Positions 9,282 to 19,625 of a stretch of 64,000 bases of DNA are shown in pieces. The first letter of the stretch is position 1. Every line of letters begins with the position of its first letter. The translations under genes were made by a program, and so were the position numbers. The DNA is taken from contig NZ_AOGW02000006.1 of the NCBI RefSeq assembly GCF_000332495.1, positions 434,001 through 498,000 of the forward strand. Reading direction: 5' to 3'. This DNA is from Leptospira terpstrae serovar Hualin str. LT 11-33 = ATCC 700639. Lineage in GTDB: Bacteria > Spirochaetota > Leptospiria > Leptospirales > Leptospiraceae. The notes beneath the pieces are model-generated. The model was given only the letters and a program-made list of their open reading frames with translations. It made no database searches and was not told the DNA's origin.

Positions 9282-10270
9282 TATTCTTGAATTTGGTTGA
9301 GAAACGAAAACGGATTCAACGCTTGGGTACCAACATGTACTTCATAATGAAGATGGTAAATCGGATTTTCTGGTGATTTTCCAACATAACCTAGGATGTC
9401 GCCCTTGGAGAGTTTTTCATTTTTCTTAACACGAATTCTGTCGAGGTTGGAGTAAATTGTTTTCCATCCAAACCTGTGAGATAGTTTCACATAATATCCA
9501 GTGGCAGGTGAATACCCTGTATCAAATACAATGCCAGGAGCCGTTGCAATGACTTCTGCACCAGGGAATGATCCAATGTCTAACCCTCGATTGATTTCTT
9601 CTTTGCCAGTGACAGGAGAGATATAATTTCCAAACGGAAACAATACATATCCTTTGGTTGGCCAAATGGAAGGAGTGTTTCGAATGATACTCTTTCTTTT
9701 TTTGATGAGTTTGATGATCTCTTCTGAAAGTTCTGATGATAATTTTAAATTGTGAATATCTTCTTTGATGCGAAAGGATTCATCCGTAATGTCGGACTGC
9801 GGTGTTCCTTGTAATGCGAGAAATTGTCCCGCCTGTCCACCCATCCCTTTAGAAACACGAGAAGGATCACCACCTAATTTGATGTAGAGATTGGAAATTC
9901 TTTCGTAGTAGTATTGGATGGTTTCATGAAGGGAATTTACTTCTTCCTTCATCTTAGAGGATTGTCTAATAAAGTCTTTGTTGGTTAAATTGAGTTCCGT
10001 GAGTTGGTGGATGGAACCACTATGTGATAAAACATTCACAGCACTGATCACAAGAAGGATGACCATGATTCCAATAAAGATGGAAATGGCTTTGTAGGAG
10101 ATGACAAAGTTAATGGTTTTGCGATCGGTATGAGGAATGACCATAATGGTCAGACGTTCACGGCCTTTTTTGTCCAGGTCCTCATAACGTTGGGATAACT
10201 TAAGCTTCCATTCCTGGACTTTATACCGCAAACGGTAAAAAATTAAATGTAGTCTTTGTTTTACTTCCAC
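9281..10270 (-). CDS. Membrane-anchored M23/LytM-fold protein with degenerate active site
   Basis: 329 residues: a basic cytoplasmic N-terminus, one membrane helix (about 58-82), a helical region (90-195), then a LytM fold (about 205-325). The HLHYEV motif is intact (His306, His308) and Asp231 is kept. The first zinc-ligand position, normally His, is Asn227 (NRGLD), and the Tyr-x-His active-site position reads YSN (Asn275). It is therefore probably not a hydrolase but a LytM-fold regulator or scaffold. It is coupled to the bactofilin gene, which fits the M23-bactofilin partnership known from other curved bacteria. Confidence 0.85.
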   Translation of the reverse strand: MEVKQRLHLIFYRLRYKVQEWKLKLSQRYEDLDKKGRERLTIMVIPHTDRKTINFVISYKAISIFIGIMVILLVISAVNVLSHSGSIHQLTELNLTNKDFIRQSSKMKEEVNSLHETIQYYYERISNLYIKLGGDPSRVSKGMGGQAGQFLALQGTPQSDITDESFRIKEDIHNLKLSSELSEEIIKLIKKRKSIIRNTPSIWPTKGYVLFPFGNYISPVTGKEEINRGLDIGSFPGAEVIATAPGIVFDTGYSPATGYYVKLSHRFGWKTIYSNLDRIRVKKNEKLSKGDILGYVGKSPENPIYHLHYEVHVGTQALNPFSFLNQIQE

Positions 10271-10375
10271 GTTCTTTCGAGACCTTCGACTATTTAAACA
10301 AAACTTAATGCACCCACTATATCTTTCGATTGAATTTTCATTTTCAACCAGTGGAAATTACAAATCTTGCTATTT

Positions 10376-11185
10376 ATGGGATATTCAACCATCGACACAC
10401 ACTGCCACTTAGACATAATTCGAGAACAAGGCCAAGAGATTGAAGAAACACTGGCGAAATCCCGAATGGCCGGAGTAGACCGAATGGTGCAAATTGGTAT
10501 TGATTTGCCTAGTTCTAAGGAAGCTGTTCGTATTTCGGAAACTCATTCCACCAAAGACTTAGAGATTTTTTATTCAATCGGTTGTCATCCTACAGAAACT
10601 CATGAATTCCCTAATGCAGACCAAATTTTAGATTTAGCAAAATCCCGAATGAATGATTCAAAATTTTCAGCGATCGGCGAGATAGGTGTCGATTTGTATC
10701 ATGATGCAAGTACTCGTTTAGCGCAGAATGAAGTACTTCGAAAGTTTTTACAATTTTCGTCTGATTATAAATTACCAGTTGTGATTCATTCTCGTGATGC
10801 CTTTGCAGATACTTATGAAGCACTGAAAGAATACAAAACTAAAGCCTTTGGAGTGATTCACTGTTTTACCTATGATTATGAAGCTGCCAGACAATTTGTA
10901 GATTTAGGTTACTATGTTTCTTTTTCTGGGATTGTTACGTTTAAGTCTGCCACAGATATCCAAGAAGCAGCACGGAAAATTCCTTTAGAAACAATTCTTA
11001 TAGAAACAGATGCACCATTTCTTTCTCCAATGCCACACCGAGGAAAAAGAAATGATTCCTCACATCTTCCTTTTGTATTAGAAAAGATGTTTTCGTTACG
11101 TACTGAAACCAATGCAGAAGTATCAGATCGTATTTATCAAAATTCCATAAAATTCACAGAAAGAAAGGCCTATCACCATGCTTGA
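10376..11185 (+). CDS. TatD family metal-dependent deoxyribonuclease
   Basis: About 269 residues. The metal-binding motifs of the TatD family are in order: THCHLD near the N-terminus, [21 protein letters not shown] and [10 protein letters not shown]. TatD proteins are metal-dependent hydrolases with 3'-5' exonuclease or endonuclease activity. I chose ATG 10376. An in-frame TTG at 10367 is the other possible start. The stop overlaps the serS start by 8 bases, so tatD and serS are coupled. It is divergent from the M23 gene, with a 105-base gap that must hold both promoters. Confidence 0.88.
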   Translation: MGYSTIDTHCHLDIIREQGQEIEETLAKSRMAGVDRMVQIGIDLPSSKEAVRISETHSTKDLEIFYSIGCHPTETHEFPNADQILDLAKSRMNDSKFSAIGEIGVDLYHDASTRLAQNEVLRKFLQFSSDYKLPVVIHSRDAFADTYEALKEYKTKAFGVIHCFTYDYEAARQFVDLGYYVSFSGIVTFKSATDIQEAARKIPLETILIETDAPFLSPMPHRGKRNDSSHLPFVLEKMFSLRTETNAEVSDRIYQNSIKFTERKAYHHA

Positions 11186-12434
11186 TATCAACCGTATTGT
11201 CCAAAACCCAGAAGAATTACTTTCCACCTTACAGAAGCGAGGTGTCGCTTCTACAGACATTGAAGCTAAAATCAAATCTGTTTCCGAAAAACAACGTAAG
11301 TTAAAATTGGAAGTGGAGGACCTACGTGCGGAACGAAACCGAGTATCGAAAGAAATTGGAATCCAAAAATCACAAGGCAAAGACATAACTGAGATTTCTG
11401 CTTCCATGAAAGGTGTGGGAGATCGGATCAAAGCCATTGAAGAAGAACTCACCAAAGAAGAAGAATCCTTACACGAACTCAATTTAGGTCTACCGAACTT
11501 ACTCGATCCCTCTGTTCCAGAAGGAAAATCGGAAGCAGACAATGTTCTAATCCGAGAGTGGGGTGAGGTTCCGAAACTTACTTATGAAGCAAAAACTCAT
11601 TTTGATATTGGAGAAAAATTAGGGATTTTTGATTTTGAACGCGGAGTGAAACTTTCAGGTGCAAGGTTTTATACCTACCGCGGTCTTGGTGCCAAATTAG
11701 AAAGGGCACTGATGAACCTAATGCTTGATACTCATACTTCAGAAAATGGATATGAAGAGATGTGGGTTCCCGTTCTTGTGAATGATGAATCCATGACGGC
11801 AACCGGTCAGTTGCCAAAATTTGCTGAGGATTTTTATAGACTTGAAAAAGATGGACTCAATTTGATTCCCACTGCAGAAGTTCCGCTCACCAATTACTAC
11901 CGAGATGAAATCATTTCGGAAAAGGAACTTCCAATTTCCGTTTGTGCTCATACTTCTTGTTTTCGTAGAGAAGCAGGTTCTTATGGTCGCGATACAAGGG
12001 GACTAGTTCGTGTGCACCAATTCCAAAAAGTGGAACTAGTTAAATTTGTAGAACCGGAGACCTCACATGCTGCACATGAAAAAATGCTCCAGGATGCGGA
12101 ATCAATTTTGCAAAAGTTAAAACTTCCTTATCGTGTAATGTTACTTTGTAGTAAGGATATGTCTAGTGCCTCTTCTAAAACTTATGATATTGAAGTTTGG
12201 ATGCCTGGACTTGGTCGATTTATGGAAATTTCTTCTGTTTCTAACTTCAAAGACTATCAAGCAAGACGCGGAAAAATTCGATACAAGTCAAAGGAAGGAA
12301 AAAACCTGCTCGTCCATACTCTGAATGGTTCCGGTCTTGCCATCGGTCGAACACTCGCGGCAGTGATCGAAAATTATCAATCAGCGGATGGAACCTTCCA
12401 AATTCCGGATGTATTAAAACCATACATTCGATAA
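11178..12434 (+). CDS. serS: Seryl-tRNA synthetase
   Basis: A 418-residue class II synthetase that charges serine tRNAs, three of which are encoded at 19.0-20.3 kb in this window. An N-terminal coiled-coil arm (about 28-100) is followed by the catalytic core with motif 2 ([15 protein letters not shown]) and motif 3 ([15 protein letters not shown]). Length is normal. Its start overlaps the end of the TatD gene. Confidence 0.96.
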   Translation: MLDINRIVQNPEELLSTLQKRGVASTDIEAKIKSVSEKQRKLKLEVEDLRAERNRVSKEIGIQKSQGKDITEISASMKGVGDRIKAIEEELTKEEESLHELNLGLPNLLDPSVPEGKSEADNVLIREWGEVPKLTYEAKTHFDIGEKLGIFDFERGVKLSGARFYTYRGLGAKLERALMNLMLDTHTSENGYEEMWVPVLVNDESMTATGQLPKFAEDFYRLEKDGLNLIPTAEVPLTNYYRDEIISEKELPISVCAHTSCFRREAGSYGRDTRGLVRVHQFQKVELVKFVEPETSHAAHEKMLQDAESILQKLKLPYRVMLLCSKDMSSASSKTYDIEVWMPGLGRFMEISSVSNFKDYQARRGKIRYKSKEGKNLLVHTLNGSGLAIGRTLAAVIENYQSADGTFQIPDVLKPYIR

Positions 12435-12462
12435 AATTTAGGGCAGATGACCGAGGTGTCAA

Positions 12463-13878
12463 ATGCCCTATTCCTTTTTATCTCCTTTCTTCCAAACAAT
12501 CCGATTTGTTTTCCAAACGAAAGAAACGCTATTCTATAAAATACAATTTGGCTGTGGAATTTATCCGTTATACGGAAAATCACTCTTCGTGGGAGGTTAT
12601 GCGAATTACGCTTATTACGTACTTTGGATTGGCCTATTTTTAAATACCCTTTTTTCCCCACTTTCCCTTCATAGCCAAACAAGAAATACAGAGGTTAGTT
12701 TAGTCGTTGCTCCCATCCAAGGACCTATCAATACAGAGTTTCAAGAATTTGGTCCTACGATGACTCCTGATGCTAAAACATTGTATTTTTATTCCAAACG
12801 ATCCAGTCGTGGTTACACTGAGATTTTTAAATCAGAACGAAAAATAGATGGCACCTGGGATTTTCCAGAAGAAGTCGATGTTTTAAATTCACCTTTTGAT
12901 GATCAAAGTCCATTTATTACAAGAGATGGAAAAATGCTATTATTGTCTTCAAACAGAGATGGTTCCGTAGAAGTTATGTTACCAGATGGAAAGGTGGGTA
13001 TTTCTAGAGATTTGTATGTTTCCAATTGGAATGGAAATTCATGGAGCAAACCAGTTGCCTTGCCAAATGCAATCAATACAGAAGAAATAGAAGAAAATCC
13101 TCATCTACTGGGCGACACTTTACTTTTTACCAGATACCCTTTTGGTAAACCAAATTTAGCAAAAGTTTACTTTAGCCAATTTAAAGACAATGTTTGGTCC
13201 AATCCTAAACCATTACCTTCACCAATTAATGATAATTATGCGACTATTGCGGCAGCATTCAATGACGATGGTAGAATTCTTTTTTTCTCATCCAATAGAC
13301 CCGGAGGGTTTGGTGGTTTTGATTTGTATATGGCCAAAATTGATGGTGATACATTTAAAGACATTGAGAACCTTGGTGCAGCTATCAATTCAACAGATGA
13401 TGAAGCATATATAGTTTTCCAACAGGTAAAAAAAACATTTCTCTTTTGTCGAAGAGTAGAAGGTAGATCCTTTGATTTGTTTACAGCATCTGTTCCCAAA
13501 CAAGAGAACATAGTGCAAAAGAAACTCGAAGAAACGAAAAAAATCTCTTTGGATTCGGTATACTTTGAACGTGCTTCTTCAGTCTTAAAACCTGAATCGT
13601 CAGCTCCTTTAGATGCGATTGTTGACTACATGCATGAAAATTCTACGAAAAAAATGAAAATTATTGGTCATACAGATTTAACGGGAACCTTTGAAGATAA
13701 TATGGTTCTTTCAAAAGAGCGAGCAAATTCCGTAAAACAATATTTAGTCTCTAAAGGTGTGGATCCAAACCGAATATCAACTGATGGGAAGGGTCCGACG
13801 CAGCCGATGGTGGAAGGGACGGATGAGGCATCCTCTAAAAAAAATCGAAGAACAGAATTTGTACTAATTGATCCTTAA
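12463..13878 (+). CDS. OmpA-family protein with PD40/WD40-like beta-propeller repeats
   Basis: 471 residues if translated from ATG 12463. The start is uncertain: a signal-peptide-like stretch (residues 43-71, ending SLHSQ) begins much later, and a GTG at 12589 with GGAAAA upstream would give a normal exported protein. The middle part carries TolB-like PD40 blades (PTMTPDAKTLYFYS, SPFITRDGKMLLLSSNR, AAFNDDGRILFFSSNRPGG). The C-terminus is an OmpA peptidoglycan-binding domain (IIGHTDLTG, RANSVKQYL, NRRTEFVL). It probably links the outer membrane to peptidoglycan. It is followed by a solute-binding protein and a beta-barrel protein on the same strand. Confidence 0.85.
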   Translation: MPYSFLSPFFQTIRFVFQTKETLFYKIQFGCGIYPLYGKSLFVGGYANYAYYVLWIGLFLNTLFSPLSLHSQTRNTEVSLVVAPIQGPINTEFQEFGPTMTPDAKTLYFYSKRSSRGYTEIFKSERKIDGTWDFPEEVDVLNSPFDDQSPFITRDGKMLLLSSNRDGSVEVMLPDGKVGISRDLYVSNWNGNSWSKPVALPNAINTEEIEENPHLLGDTLLFTRYPFGKPNLAKVYFSQFKDNVWSNPKPLPSPINDNYATIAAAFNDDGRILFFSSNRPGGFGGFDLYMAKIDGDTFKDIENLGAAINSTDDEAYIVFQQVKKTFLFCRRVEGRSFDLFTASVPKQENIVQKKLEETKKISLDSVYFERASSVLKPESSAPLDAIVDYMHENSTKKMKIIGHTDLTGTFEDNMVLSKERANSVKQYLVSKGVDPNRISTDGKGPTQPMVEGTDEASSKKNRRTEFVLIDP

Positions 13879-13920
13879 TTTTTCCTTGCCGTTTCTATTT
13901 CCAGAGAAAAGGTAGTGGGG

Positions 13921-14778
13921 ATGTTGCCTCTTCTCAGGATCCATTTTTTTGGGTTAGTTTCCTTTTCTGTATTTTTCTTTTCAGTTTCTCTTTCTGGAGA
14001 ATCAAGCCAGGTATTAGAGAAGATTAAAAAAACAAAAACTCTCACAGTTTCAGTAAATGAATTTTATGATCCTTTTTATATTGAAAATCCAAATCCAAAC
14101 TTTCCCGGACTGGATGTTGAGTTAGCACAAGAGTATGCAAAATTTCTCGATGTAGATTTAAAAATCATTCCACTTCGTACTTTTGATCAACATGCAAGGA
14201 TGTTAGAGAAAGGTGATACACAAATTGCTATGGCTGGAATTTCCTCTTCCATCAATCGGTTTAGAGATGTTTATTTCACAGACCCATATCTGATTTCTAC
14301 GCCGGCAGCTTTAGTTAATCGGACTGCACTCCCACCAGAACGGGAAGGACAAATTGTGACCGTGCAGTTGTTTCGTAATTTAAATGACCTAACAAACATT
14401 ACGGGAATTTCTTATTCTGTGCTCGCAAACAGTTCTAACCATCTTTTTTTAAGAGATGCTTTTCCTAAAGCTCAGATTTTTTCTTATTTTACGAACGAAG
14501 CTGCTCTAAATGAATTAAAGAAAAATAATGTAAATGCATTCGTTGCAGATTCATTTTATATCCAAGCTCTTTTACAAAAAGATTCTTCCTTAAGAGCTAA
14601 CTATTTACCAATTTTGGGTGTCGTGCAAGAAGATCATATTAGCATGGCTACTGCCAGACGAGATGTTGAATTTTTATATAACTTAAATTTTTTCATTAAA
14701 GAACTGAAACGTACAGGCAAAATTCAAATTTTAATTAATAAGTATTTTAAATCCAATCAATGGGTGAAAAAAGAATAA
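13921..14778 (+). CDS. Extracellular solute-binding protein, family 3
   Basis: About 285 residues with a signal peptide (PLLRIHFFGLVSFSVFFFSVSLSG) and the type 2 periplasmic-binding fold: KTLTVSVNEFYDPF at the start of the mature protein, GLDVELAQEYAKFL, AMAGISSSINRFRDVYFTDPY. Such proteins bind amino acids or similar small molecules. No ABC permease or ATPase gene is adjacent. The next gene is an outer-membrane barrel, so the ligand may instead be sensed or passed on in the periplasm (inference). ATG 13921 is preferred over the in-frame GTG at 13915. Confidence 0.82.
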   Translation: MLPLLRIHFFGLVSFSVFFFSVSLSGESSQVLEKIKKTKTLTVSVNEFYDPFYIENPNPNFPGLDVELAQEYAKFLDVDLKIIPLRTFDQHARMLEKGDTQIAMAGISSSINRFRDVYFTDPYLISTPAALVNRTALPPEREGQIVTVQLFRNLNDLTNITGISYSVLANSSNHLFLRDAFPKAQIFSYFTNEAALNELKKNNVNAFVADSFYIQALLQKDSSLRANYLPILGVVQEDHISMATARRDVEFLYNLNFFIKELKRTGKIQILINKYFKSNQWVKKE

Positions 14779-14783
14779 AGTCG

Positions 14784-16331
14784 ATGTCATTACGAAATTT
14801 TCTTTTTATTAGTATACTCTCTGTTCTTATTCCTTCGGGTTTTTTATTAGCGCAAGAAGAATCACAAAGAACCTTTATGAATTTTAATGGTTCCTTTCGT
14901 GTTCGTGCTACAAACGTCGGTCGTGATGTATTACTTGAACGAAAAACACCCGTTACCCCAATTAATAATCTTGAAAAAGAAAATGCAGAACGCCAACAAA
15001 CAGAACAACAAACCATACAATCTGATTTAGAAAGAAGGCAACAAGGATTACCTAGTCAAATCACACGTAGAAAGGAAGACGTTAGTTATTACGATTCTCG
15101 TTTTTTATACAATATGAGTTTTTCCGCAAATAAGTATGTGGAAGGGGTCTGGGGTATGCAGGTTGGTGATATTCCCTTTGGTGGAAAAGGATTACGTGCA
15201 ACTGGACCCGATGGTTTTGATCCTGGTTTGGTTGGCCCTGGAGCCGGAGGGGAAAGAGGAAGAACCGCTGCGGTCAATGTACAAACAAACTTTTTGTATT
15301 TAAACTTTAGAATTCCGGAATCAGGACTTTTTATAAAAGTGGGACAACAACTTTTTAGTTCTGCGCAAGGGCGTGTGTTGTTTTCTACAGGAACAGGCGT
15401 TAGTATTTTGAAAAATTTTCAATTTTTGCGTTTGTCTTTGGAGGGTGGAATTTTACGAGCACGTGACCAAAGTTTTATGGATGTGGATAAAAATGGATTC
15501 GCTGATAAAAACTATCAAAGTTCCAATATTTATTACAATCGCTTGAAGTTTGAATACTTTCGAAACATTCGTAATGAAGTGTATGCCTATTTTTTAGATG
15601 ATAACGACAAGTCTGATAATGAAACAGCGAGACTTGCTTGGTATGGGATGCACAATGAGTTCAATTTTCAAAAATTTTCCTTCATCGTTCATGGAATTCT
15701 GAATACAGGAACTGTTAAAAAATTACGTGCTGTAACAGATACCAATGACGTCACGGTTTACAATACTACTCAAAGGCATTTTATCAAAGGTGGAATGTAT
15801 GATTTCCAATTTACCTACCGATGGAGCGAATCTTTAAATTTTAATTTAATTGCTCTAGGTACAACAGGAAGGCCAGGTTACGATGAAAAGGGACAGGAAG
15901 CTAACTTAAAAGGAAATGGGTATAGAACCTTAGCACCTAGATTTTCCATTTCTAATATTGCAACAGACTTTATTGGTGGTTATGCATTGTTTAACGGATC
16001 TAGTTTTTCTGGATTAAATGAATATGGTTTTTATTCGAACATTATTGCCTTTGGTCCTTATCAATTTACGTTGGGTTATTATCAGTTGTGGGCTACTAAA
16101 TCTCCCGAAATTCGTATCAATCGAGAATTCAGTGAGCTGAATGGATATAAAACATCCACTTATATGGGAATGGAATATAATTTTAATATTCGTTACAATG
16201 TTACTTCAGACTTCCAAATCATTTTTCGTTCTGGTTACTTCGTTGCAGGCGATGCGTTATTTGTTTTGTTAGATTCCAAATATGGTCGTGTATTAAGAGA
16301 GGGATTTATTGTATTTGAACATAGATTCTAA
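14784..16331 (+). CDS. Outer-membrane beta-barrel protein, unknown substrate
   Basis: About 515 residues with a clear signal peptide (FLFISILSVLIPSGFLLAQ), a Gln/Glu-rich linker, then alternating amphipathic strands (for example FLYLNFRIPESGLFIKVGQQLF, given in part) and a terminal aromatic residue (EHRF) typical of Bam-assembled barrels. It may be a porin of the alginate-export or phosphate-porin type, but I cannot assign it. An in-frame ATG at 14760 overlaps the upstream gene by 19 bases. ATG 14784 starts directly before the signal peptide. Confidence 0.75.
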   Translation: MSLRNFLFISILSVLIPSGFLLAQEESQRTFMNFNGSFRVRATNVGRDVLLERKTPVTPINNLEKENAERQQTEQQTIQSDLERRQQGLPSQITRRKEDVSYYDSRFLYNMSFSANKYVEGVWGMQVGDIPFGGKGLRATGPDGFDPGLVGPGAGGERGRTAAVNVQTNFLYLNFRIPESGLFIKVGQQLFSSAQGRVLFSTGTGVSILKNFQFLRLSLEGGILRARDQSFMDVDKNGFADKNYQSSNIYYNRLKFEYFRNIRNEVYAYFLDDNDKSDNETARLAWYGMHNEFNFQKFSFIVHGILNTGTVKKLRAVTDTNDVTVYNTTQRHFIKGGMYDFQFTYRWSESLNFNLIALGTTGRPGYDEKGQEANLKGNGYRTLAPRFSISNIATDFIGGYALFNGSSFSGLNEYGFYSNIIAFGPYQFTLGYYQLWATKSPEIRINREFSELNGYKTSTYMGMEYNFNIRYNVTSDFQIIFRSGYFVAGDALFVLLDSKYGRVLREGFIVFEHRF

Positions 16332-16393
16332 ATACAATTTTATTTTCCGCGTTTTACAAACTAAAGATAGATTCAAATTCCATTTTTGGAATC

Positions 16394-16410
16394 AAGGTTT
16401 GTGAAACCTT
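16394..16410. terminator. Possible weak terminator stem-loop
   Basis: AAGGTTT / AAACCTT with a 3-base loop, just right of a second small hairpin (ATTCC / GGAAT, 16377-16392), in the 151-base gap between convergent genes. It has low GC and no long U-run, so a terminator role is uncertain. Confidence 0.3.
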
Positions 16411-16482
16411 ACATTCTTTCGTATCTTTTATCAGAAATGAAAAAATAATTTATAAATGGAAACTTCTTTCTGAATCAATCAA

Positions 16483-17091
16483 TTACAAAGTAAGTCTAGA
16501 TTTGATGGCTTTTCCCAGAGTGTATTGGTCAGAATATTCTAAGGTTCCTCCAATCGTAATCCCGTGGGCAATTCTTGTAATTTTAATTTCCATTGGTTTG
16601 ATTACTGTAGAAAGATAAGAAGCCGTGGCATCTCCTTCAAGTGTGGGATTGGTTGCAATGAGCACTTCTTTTACCCCCGTATCTTCTAGTCGTTCGATCA
16701 ACTGGCGAATTCGCAATTGATCAGGACCAATTCCATCTAGTGGAGAGATAGCACCATTCAGTACATGGTATTTGCCAACATATTCTTTTGTATTTTCTAT
16801 AAAGAAAATGTCTTCCGGTTGTTCTACCACACAAAGAATTCCGTTATCTCTTCTATCAGACAAACAGATGGAACATACAGGATCTTCTGTGAGACCTCCA
16901 CATTCATCACAAAACCGTAGTTTTGCTTTAGCTTCTTCGATATTAGATAGCCATGCTCTGAATGTAGAAGGATCCATACGTAAAATATGAAATCCAATTC
17001 TTGTGGCACTTTTTTTTCCAATTCCGGGAAGACTAGAAAAGGATTGGATTAGTTTTTGAAATTGTGGGTCAGACAGGGGGAAACCCTCCAT
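16483..17091 (-). CDS. recR: Recombination mediator RecR
   Basis: A 202-residue RecR: N-terminal helix-hairpin-helix ([16 protein letters not shown]), C4 zinc finger ([16 protein letters not shown], about 57-72), then a Toprim domain ([27 protein letters not shown]). It works with RecO/RecF to load RecA on gapped DNA. I chose ATG 17091 ([11 protein letters not shown]) for the normal family N-terminus. This overlaps the end of ybaB by 23 bases. The dnaX-ybaB-recR order is conserved in many bacteria. Confidence 0.94.
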   Translation of the reverse strand: MEGFPLSDPQFQKLIQSFSSLPGIGKKSATRIGFHILRMDPSTFRAWLSNIEEAKAKLRFCDECGGLTEDPVCSICLSDRRDNGILCVVEQPEDIFFIENTKEYVGKYHVLNGAISPLDGIGPDQLRIRQLIERLEDTGVKEVLIATNPTLEGDATASYLSTVIKPMEIKITRIAHGITIGGTLEYSDQYTLGKAIKSRLTL

Positions 17092-17440
17092 CCTTTTGGA
17101 GTTGGTTGAAAACACCTTCAAAATCACTTGGGTTGAAGCCGAGGACATTTTTCATCTCATGAGCCATCGTTTCTTTGGCTTTTCTTTGCACTTCATTCGT
17201 TGCGGAAAGAATCAGATCTTCCAACATTTTTTTGTCTTCTGCATTGAACATGATCGGATTAATAATTATATTTGCAAGTGTTCCATCAGCGGAAGCTGTC
17301 ACTTCCACCATACCTGCTCCCGCAGAGGCAGAAACGCGAATTTGAGCCAGTCGCTTTGAAAGCTCTTCTTGTTTTTCTTTGATGTTTCCGATCTGCGAGA
17401 AAGCTTCTCGCATTTGTTTCATTTGATCAAAAATTCCCAT
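17069..17440 (-). CDS. YbaB/EbfC family nucleoid-associated protein
   Basis: 123 residues with the family core: an N-terminal helix rich in Met/Gln/Lys, then [16 protein letters not shown] and the Asp/Glu-rich helical end. YbaB/EbfC dimers bind DNA and affect gene expression. EbfC of Borrelia, another spirochaete, is the best-known relative. It lies 15 bases after dnaX and overlaps recR. Confidence 0.9.
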   Translation of the reverse strand: MGIFDQMKQMREAFSQIGNIKEKQEELSKRLAQIRVSASAGAGMVEVTASADGTLANIIINPIMFNAEDKKMLEDLILSATNEVQRKAKETMAHEMKNVLGFNPSDFEGVFNQLQKDGGFPPV

Positions 17441-17455
17441 ACTTACCTTTTGGAC

Positions 17456-18907
17456 TTATAAATTCTTAAATTGTTTGGGATCTACTTCCATTCCTGAAAA
17501 CTTTTCTTTTAAAAGTTTTTCCATATCTTCAGAAGCTGCTGGATTTGCTGTCGCTTGTTTTTGCGTTGAAGGTAGTTCTTGTTTTGGAGGATTCGGTTTC
17601 GTATCGAAATCTATATTTTGTTTTGGTTTTTCTGCCAGCGATTGCGTAGGTTCTGTCTTTTGTTGACTTGTTGTGGCTACAGGCGGTGTTTGCTTTTTTG
17701 TCAGGTCTACGTTTTCCGGAATATGAGAAATATCACCTTGAACTAGTTTGGTGAGCTCGGAAATTTTTGCGAGCAAACCGGAAACACTTGGTTTTTCACG
17801 ATCTAAGATCAATTTACGAAATTGAATTTCTAAATAAACTTTCATTTCGTAAGAGCTACGAAGTTTCATTAAATTCAACTTTTCATGAATTGAAAATATT
17901 CTTTCAGCAAGTAAAACTAAAACTTCGCGATCTAATTCACGGTAGTTTTGTTTTAGCTTTTGTAAGTCTTCTTGTGGAATGTTAATTGATTCCCTATCTG
18001 CTAGGTTGTCTTTGATGAGAAGAAGGGAATTTAGAAATTCAATAAAGTCCCAAACAAATTTACTCAGGTCAATTCCTGCTTGAAAAAGATTTTCAAGAGT
18101 TTCAAAAATTTGGGCACTTTGGGAAGAGTCGAGAAGTTGGTTTAAAAAATCGGTAAAAGTATCAATTCCATGATACCCAATCATTTTTCTGAGTTTAGCA
18201 CCAGTTAGATTGCCGTCAGTAAAGATCACCGCTTGTTCCATAAAGGAAAGTGTGTCTCGAACAGAACCATCGCCTTTTTTTGCGATCCAGAATAAACCTT
18301 CCGAATCGTATTTTAACCCTTCTTTTTCGCATAGTGTTTCGATATAGTTTTGTAAAACGGTTACTGGGACTTTTCGAAAATGAAAGTCTTGGCAACGAGA
18401 CAAAATGGTTTCTGGAATTTTATGATATTCGGTCGTAGCTAAAATAAATACAACATGCGCCGGTGGTTCTTCCAAAGTTTTCAGTAGGGCATTGAAAGCA
18501 GCCCCACTTAACATATGCACCTCGTCCAAAATATAAACTCGGTACTTACCACCCATGGCATTGAATTTTACATTTTCACGTAGTTCACGTATATTATCCA
18601 CACCACTATTAGAGGCAGCATCAATTTCAAATACATCATTTGAATTTCCTTTTGTGATTTCTAAACAGGAAGTGCATTCATTACATGGTTCTACTCCATC
18701 TGGTCTCTCGCAATTCAGTCGTTTGGCGAGAATTCTTGCTATGGTAGTTTTTCCAACTCCACGTGGTCCAATGAAGATATAGGCATGTCCGATTTTTTTA
18801 GACTTAAAGGCATTTTGTAAAGACCCAACTGCGAGGTCTTGGTAAATCACATCGCGAAAAAATTGGGGTCTATATTTTCTAAAGAGTACTTGGTGGTTTT
18901 CGCTCAT
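17456..18907 (-). CDS. dnaX: DNA polymerase III gamma/tau subunit
   Basis: A 483-residue clamp-loader ATPase. Walker A is GPRGVGKTT, the zinc module is CNECTSC preceded by an upstream Cys, Walker B/sensor region is YILDEVHMLS, and the SRC motif (LSRCQDF) follows. The C-terminus after about residue 390 is a low-complexity Pro/Gln/Lys tail, shorter than E. coli tau. ATG 18907 (MSENHQVLFRKYRP) is chosen over a TTG 15 bases earlier. An A AAA AAG heptamer lies in frame at 17693-17699 (see findings). Confidence 0.93.
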   Translation of the reverse strand: MSENHQVLFRKYRPQFFRDVIYQDLAVGSLQNAFKSKKIGHAYIFIGPRGVGKTTIARILAKRLNCERPDGVEPCNECTSCLEITKGNSNDVFEIDAASNSGVDNIRELRENVKFNAMGGKYRVYILDEVHMLSGAAFNALLKTLEEPPAHVVFILATTEYHKIPETILSRCQDFHFRKVPVTVLQNYIETLCEKEGLKYDSEGLFWIAKKGDGSVRDTLSFMEQAVIFTDGNLTGAKLRKMIGYHGIDTFTDFLNQLLDSSQSAQIFETLENLFQAGIDLSKFVWDFIEFLNSLLLIKDNLADRESINIPQEDLQKLKQNYRELDREVLVLLAERIFSIHEKLNLMKLRSSYEMKVYLEIQFRKLILDREKPSVSGLLAKISELTKLVQGDISHIPENVDLTKKQTPPVATTSQQKTEPTQSLAEKPKQNIDFDTKPNPPKQELPSTQKQATANPAASEDMEKLLKEKFSGMEVDPKQFKNL

Positions 18908-19051
18908 GTAAGTCCGTATCAAAATCCAGTTTTATGGATATTTGATTCTACCGCATTGATAATGTATATTTGTAAGCGTTCCGAGAGGTTGCAACTAAAA
19001 TTGCCGAAAGATTTCTAAGTGGCTTGGGGAAAGTAAAAGGAAGGTAGAACC

Positions 19052-19138
<87 letters not shown>

Positions 19139-19183
19139 AATGGTTTCTACTGGCTTCCATAAAAAGAAACGGTCATAAGAATT

Positions 19184-19624
19184 CTACCTTTTCTCTTTGA
19201 AAAAACTAAGAAATTCAAATTTTATGTGGGATCTCGGAATGAGGGTACACTTGGGAAAGTGATTCAGTAAATAAATGGATTCTGTTGTGTAGGAAGAAAT
19301 TCCTTCCCCAGGTTTTGCTGGAACAAAATAAACTACTTCAGGAATTTTTACTCTTAAGATGGCACCTGCACAGAGGAGACAAGGTTCCAATGCAGTGATT
19401 AAAATAGCATCTGTCAGGTAACGACCTTCGGTTTTCGAAAGCGCATCTTCTATGGCTAAGAATTCGCTATGTTTTGTAGGATTTAATGTTTGTTCAACGG
19501 AATTGAAGGCGGAAGAGAGAAGAAGTCCATCTCTTGTAATGATCTCAGAATAGGAGGGAATTTCGTTTGGATGGTGGGAAACTGCTTCTGCGTATCGCTC
19601 TAAAAACGAGTCGAATGCTTCCAC
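19184..19624 (-). CDS. TadA-like nucleoside/tRNA adenosine deaminase
   Basis: A 146-residue CDA-fold deaminase with the zinc/catalytic motifs KHSE (His52, Glu54) and PCLLCAGAI (Cys82, Cys85), as in TadA, which converts A34 to inosine in tRNA-Arg(ACG). A guanine deaminase-type activity is the alternative. The only available start is GTG 19624, one base after the 3' end of the tRNA-Arg(ACG) gene on the same strand. No independent leader or Shine-Dalgarno fits in the gap. The N-terminus diverges from E. coli TadA. Confidence 0.8.
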   Translation of the reverse strand: MEAFDSFLERYAEAVSHHPNEIPSYSEIITRDGLLLSSAFNSVEQTLNPTKHSEFLAIEDALSKTEGRYLTDAILITALEPCLLCAGAILRVKIPEVVYFVPAKPGEGISSYTTESIYLLNHFPKCTLIPRSHIKFEFLSFFKEKR

Positions 19625-19625
19625 T

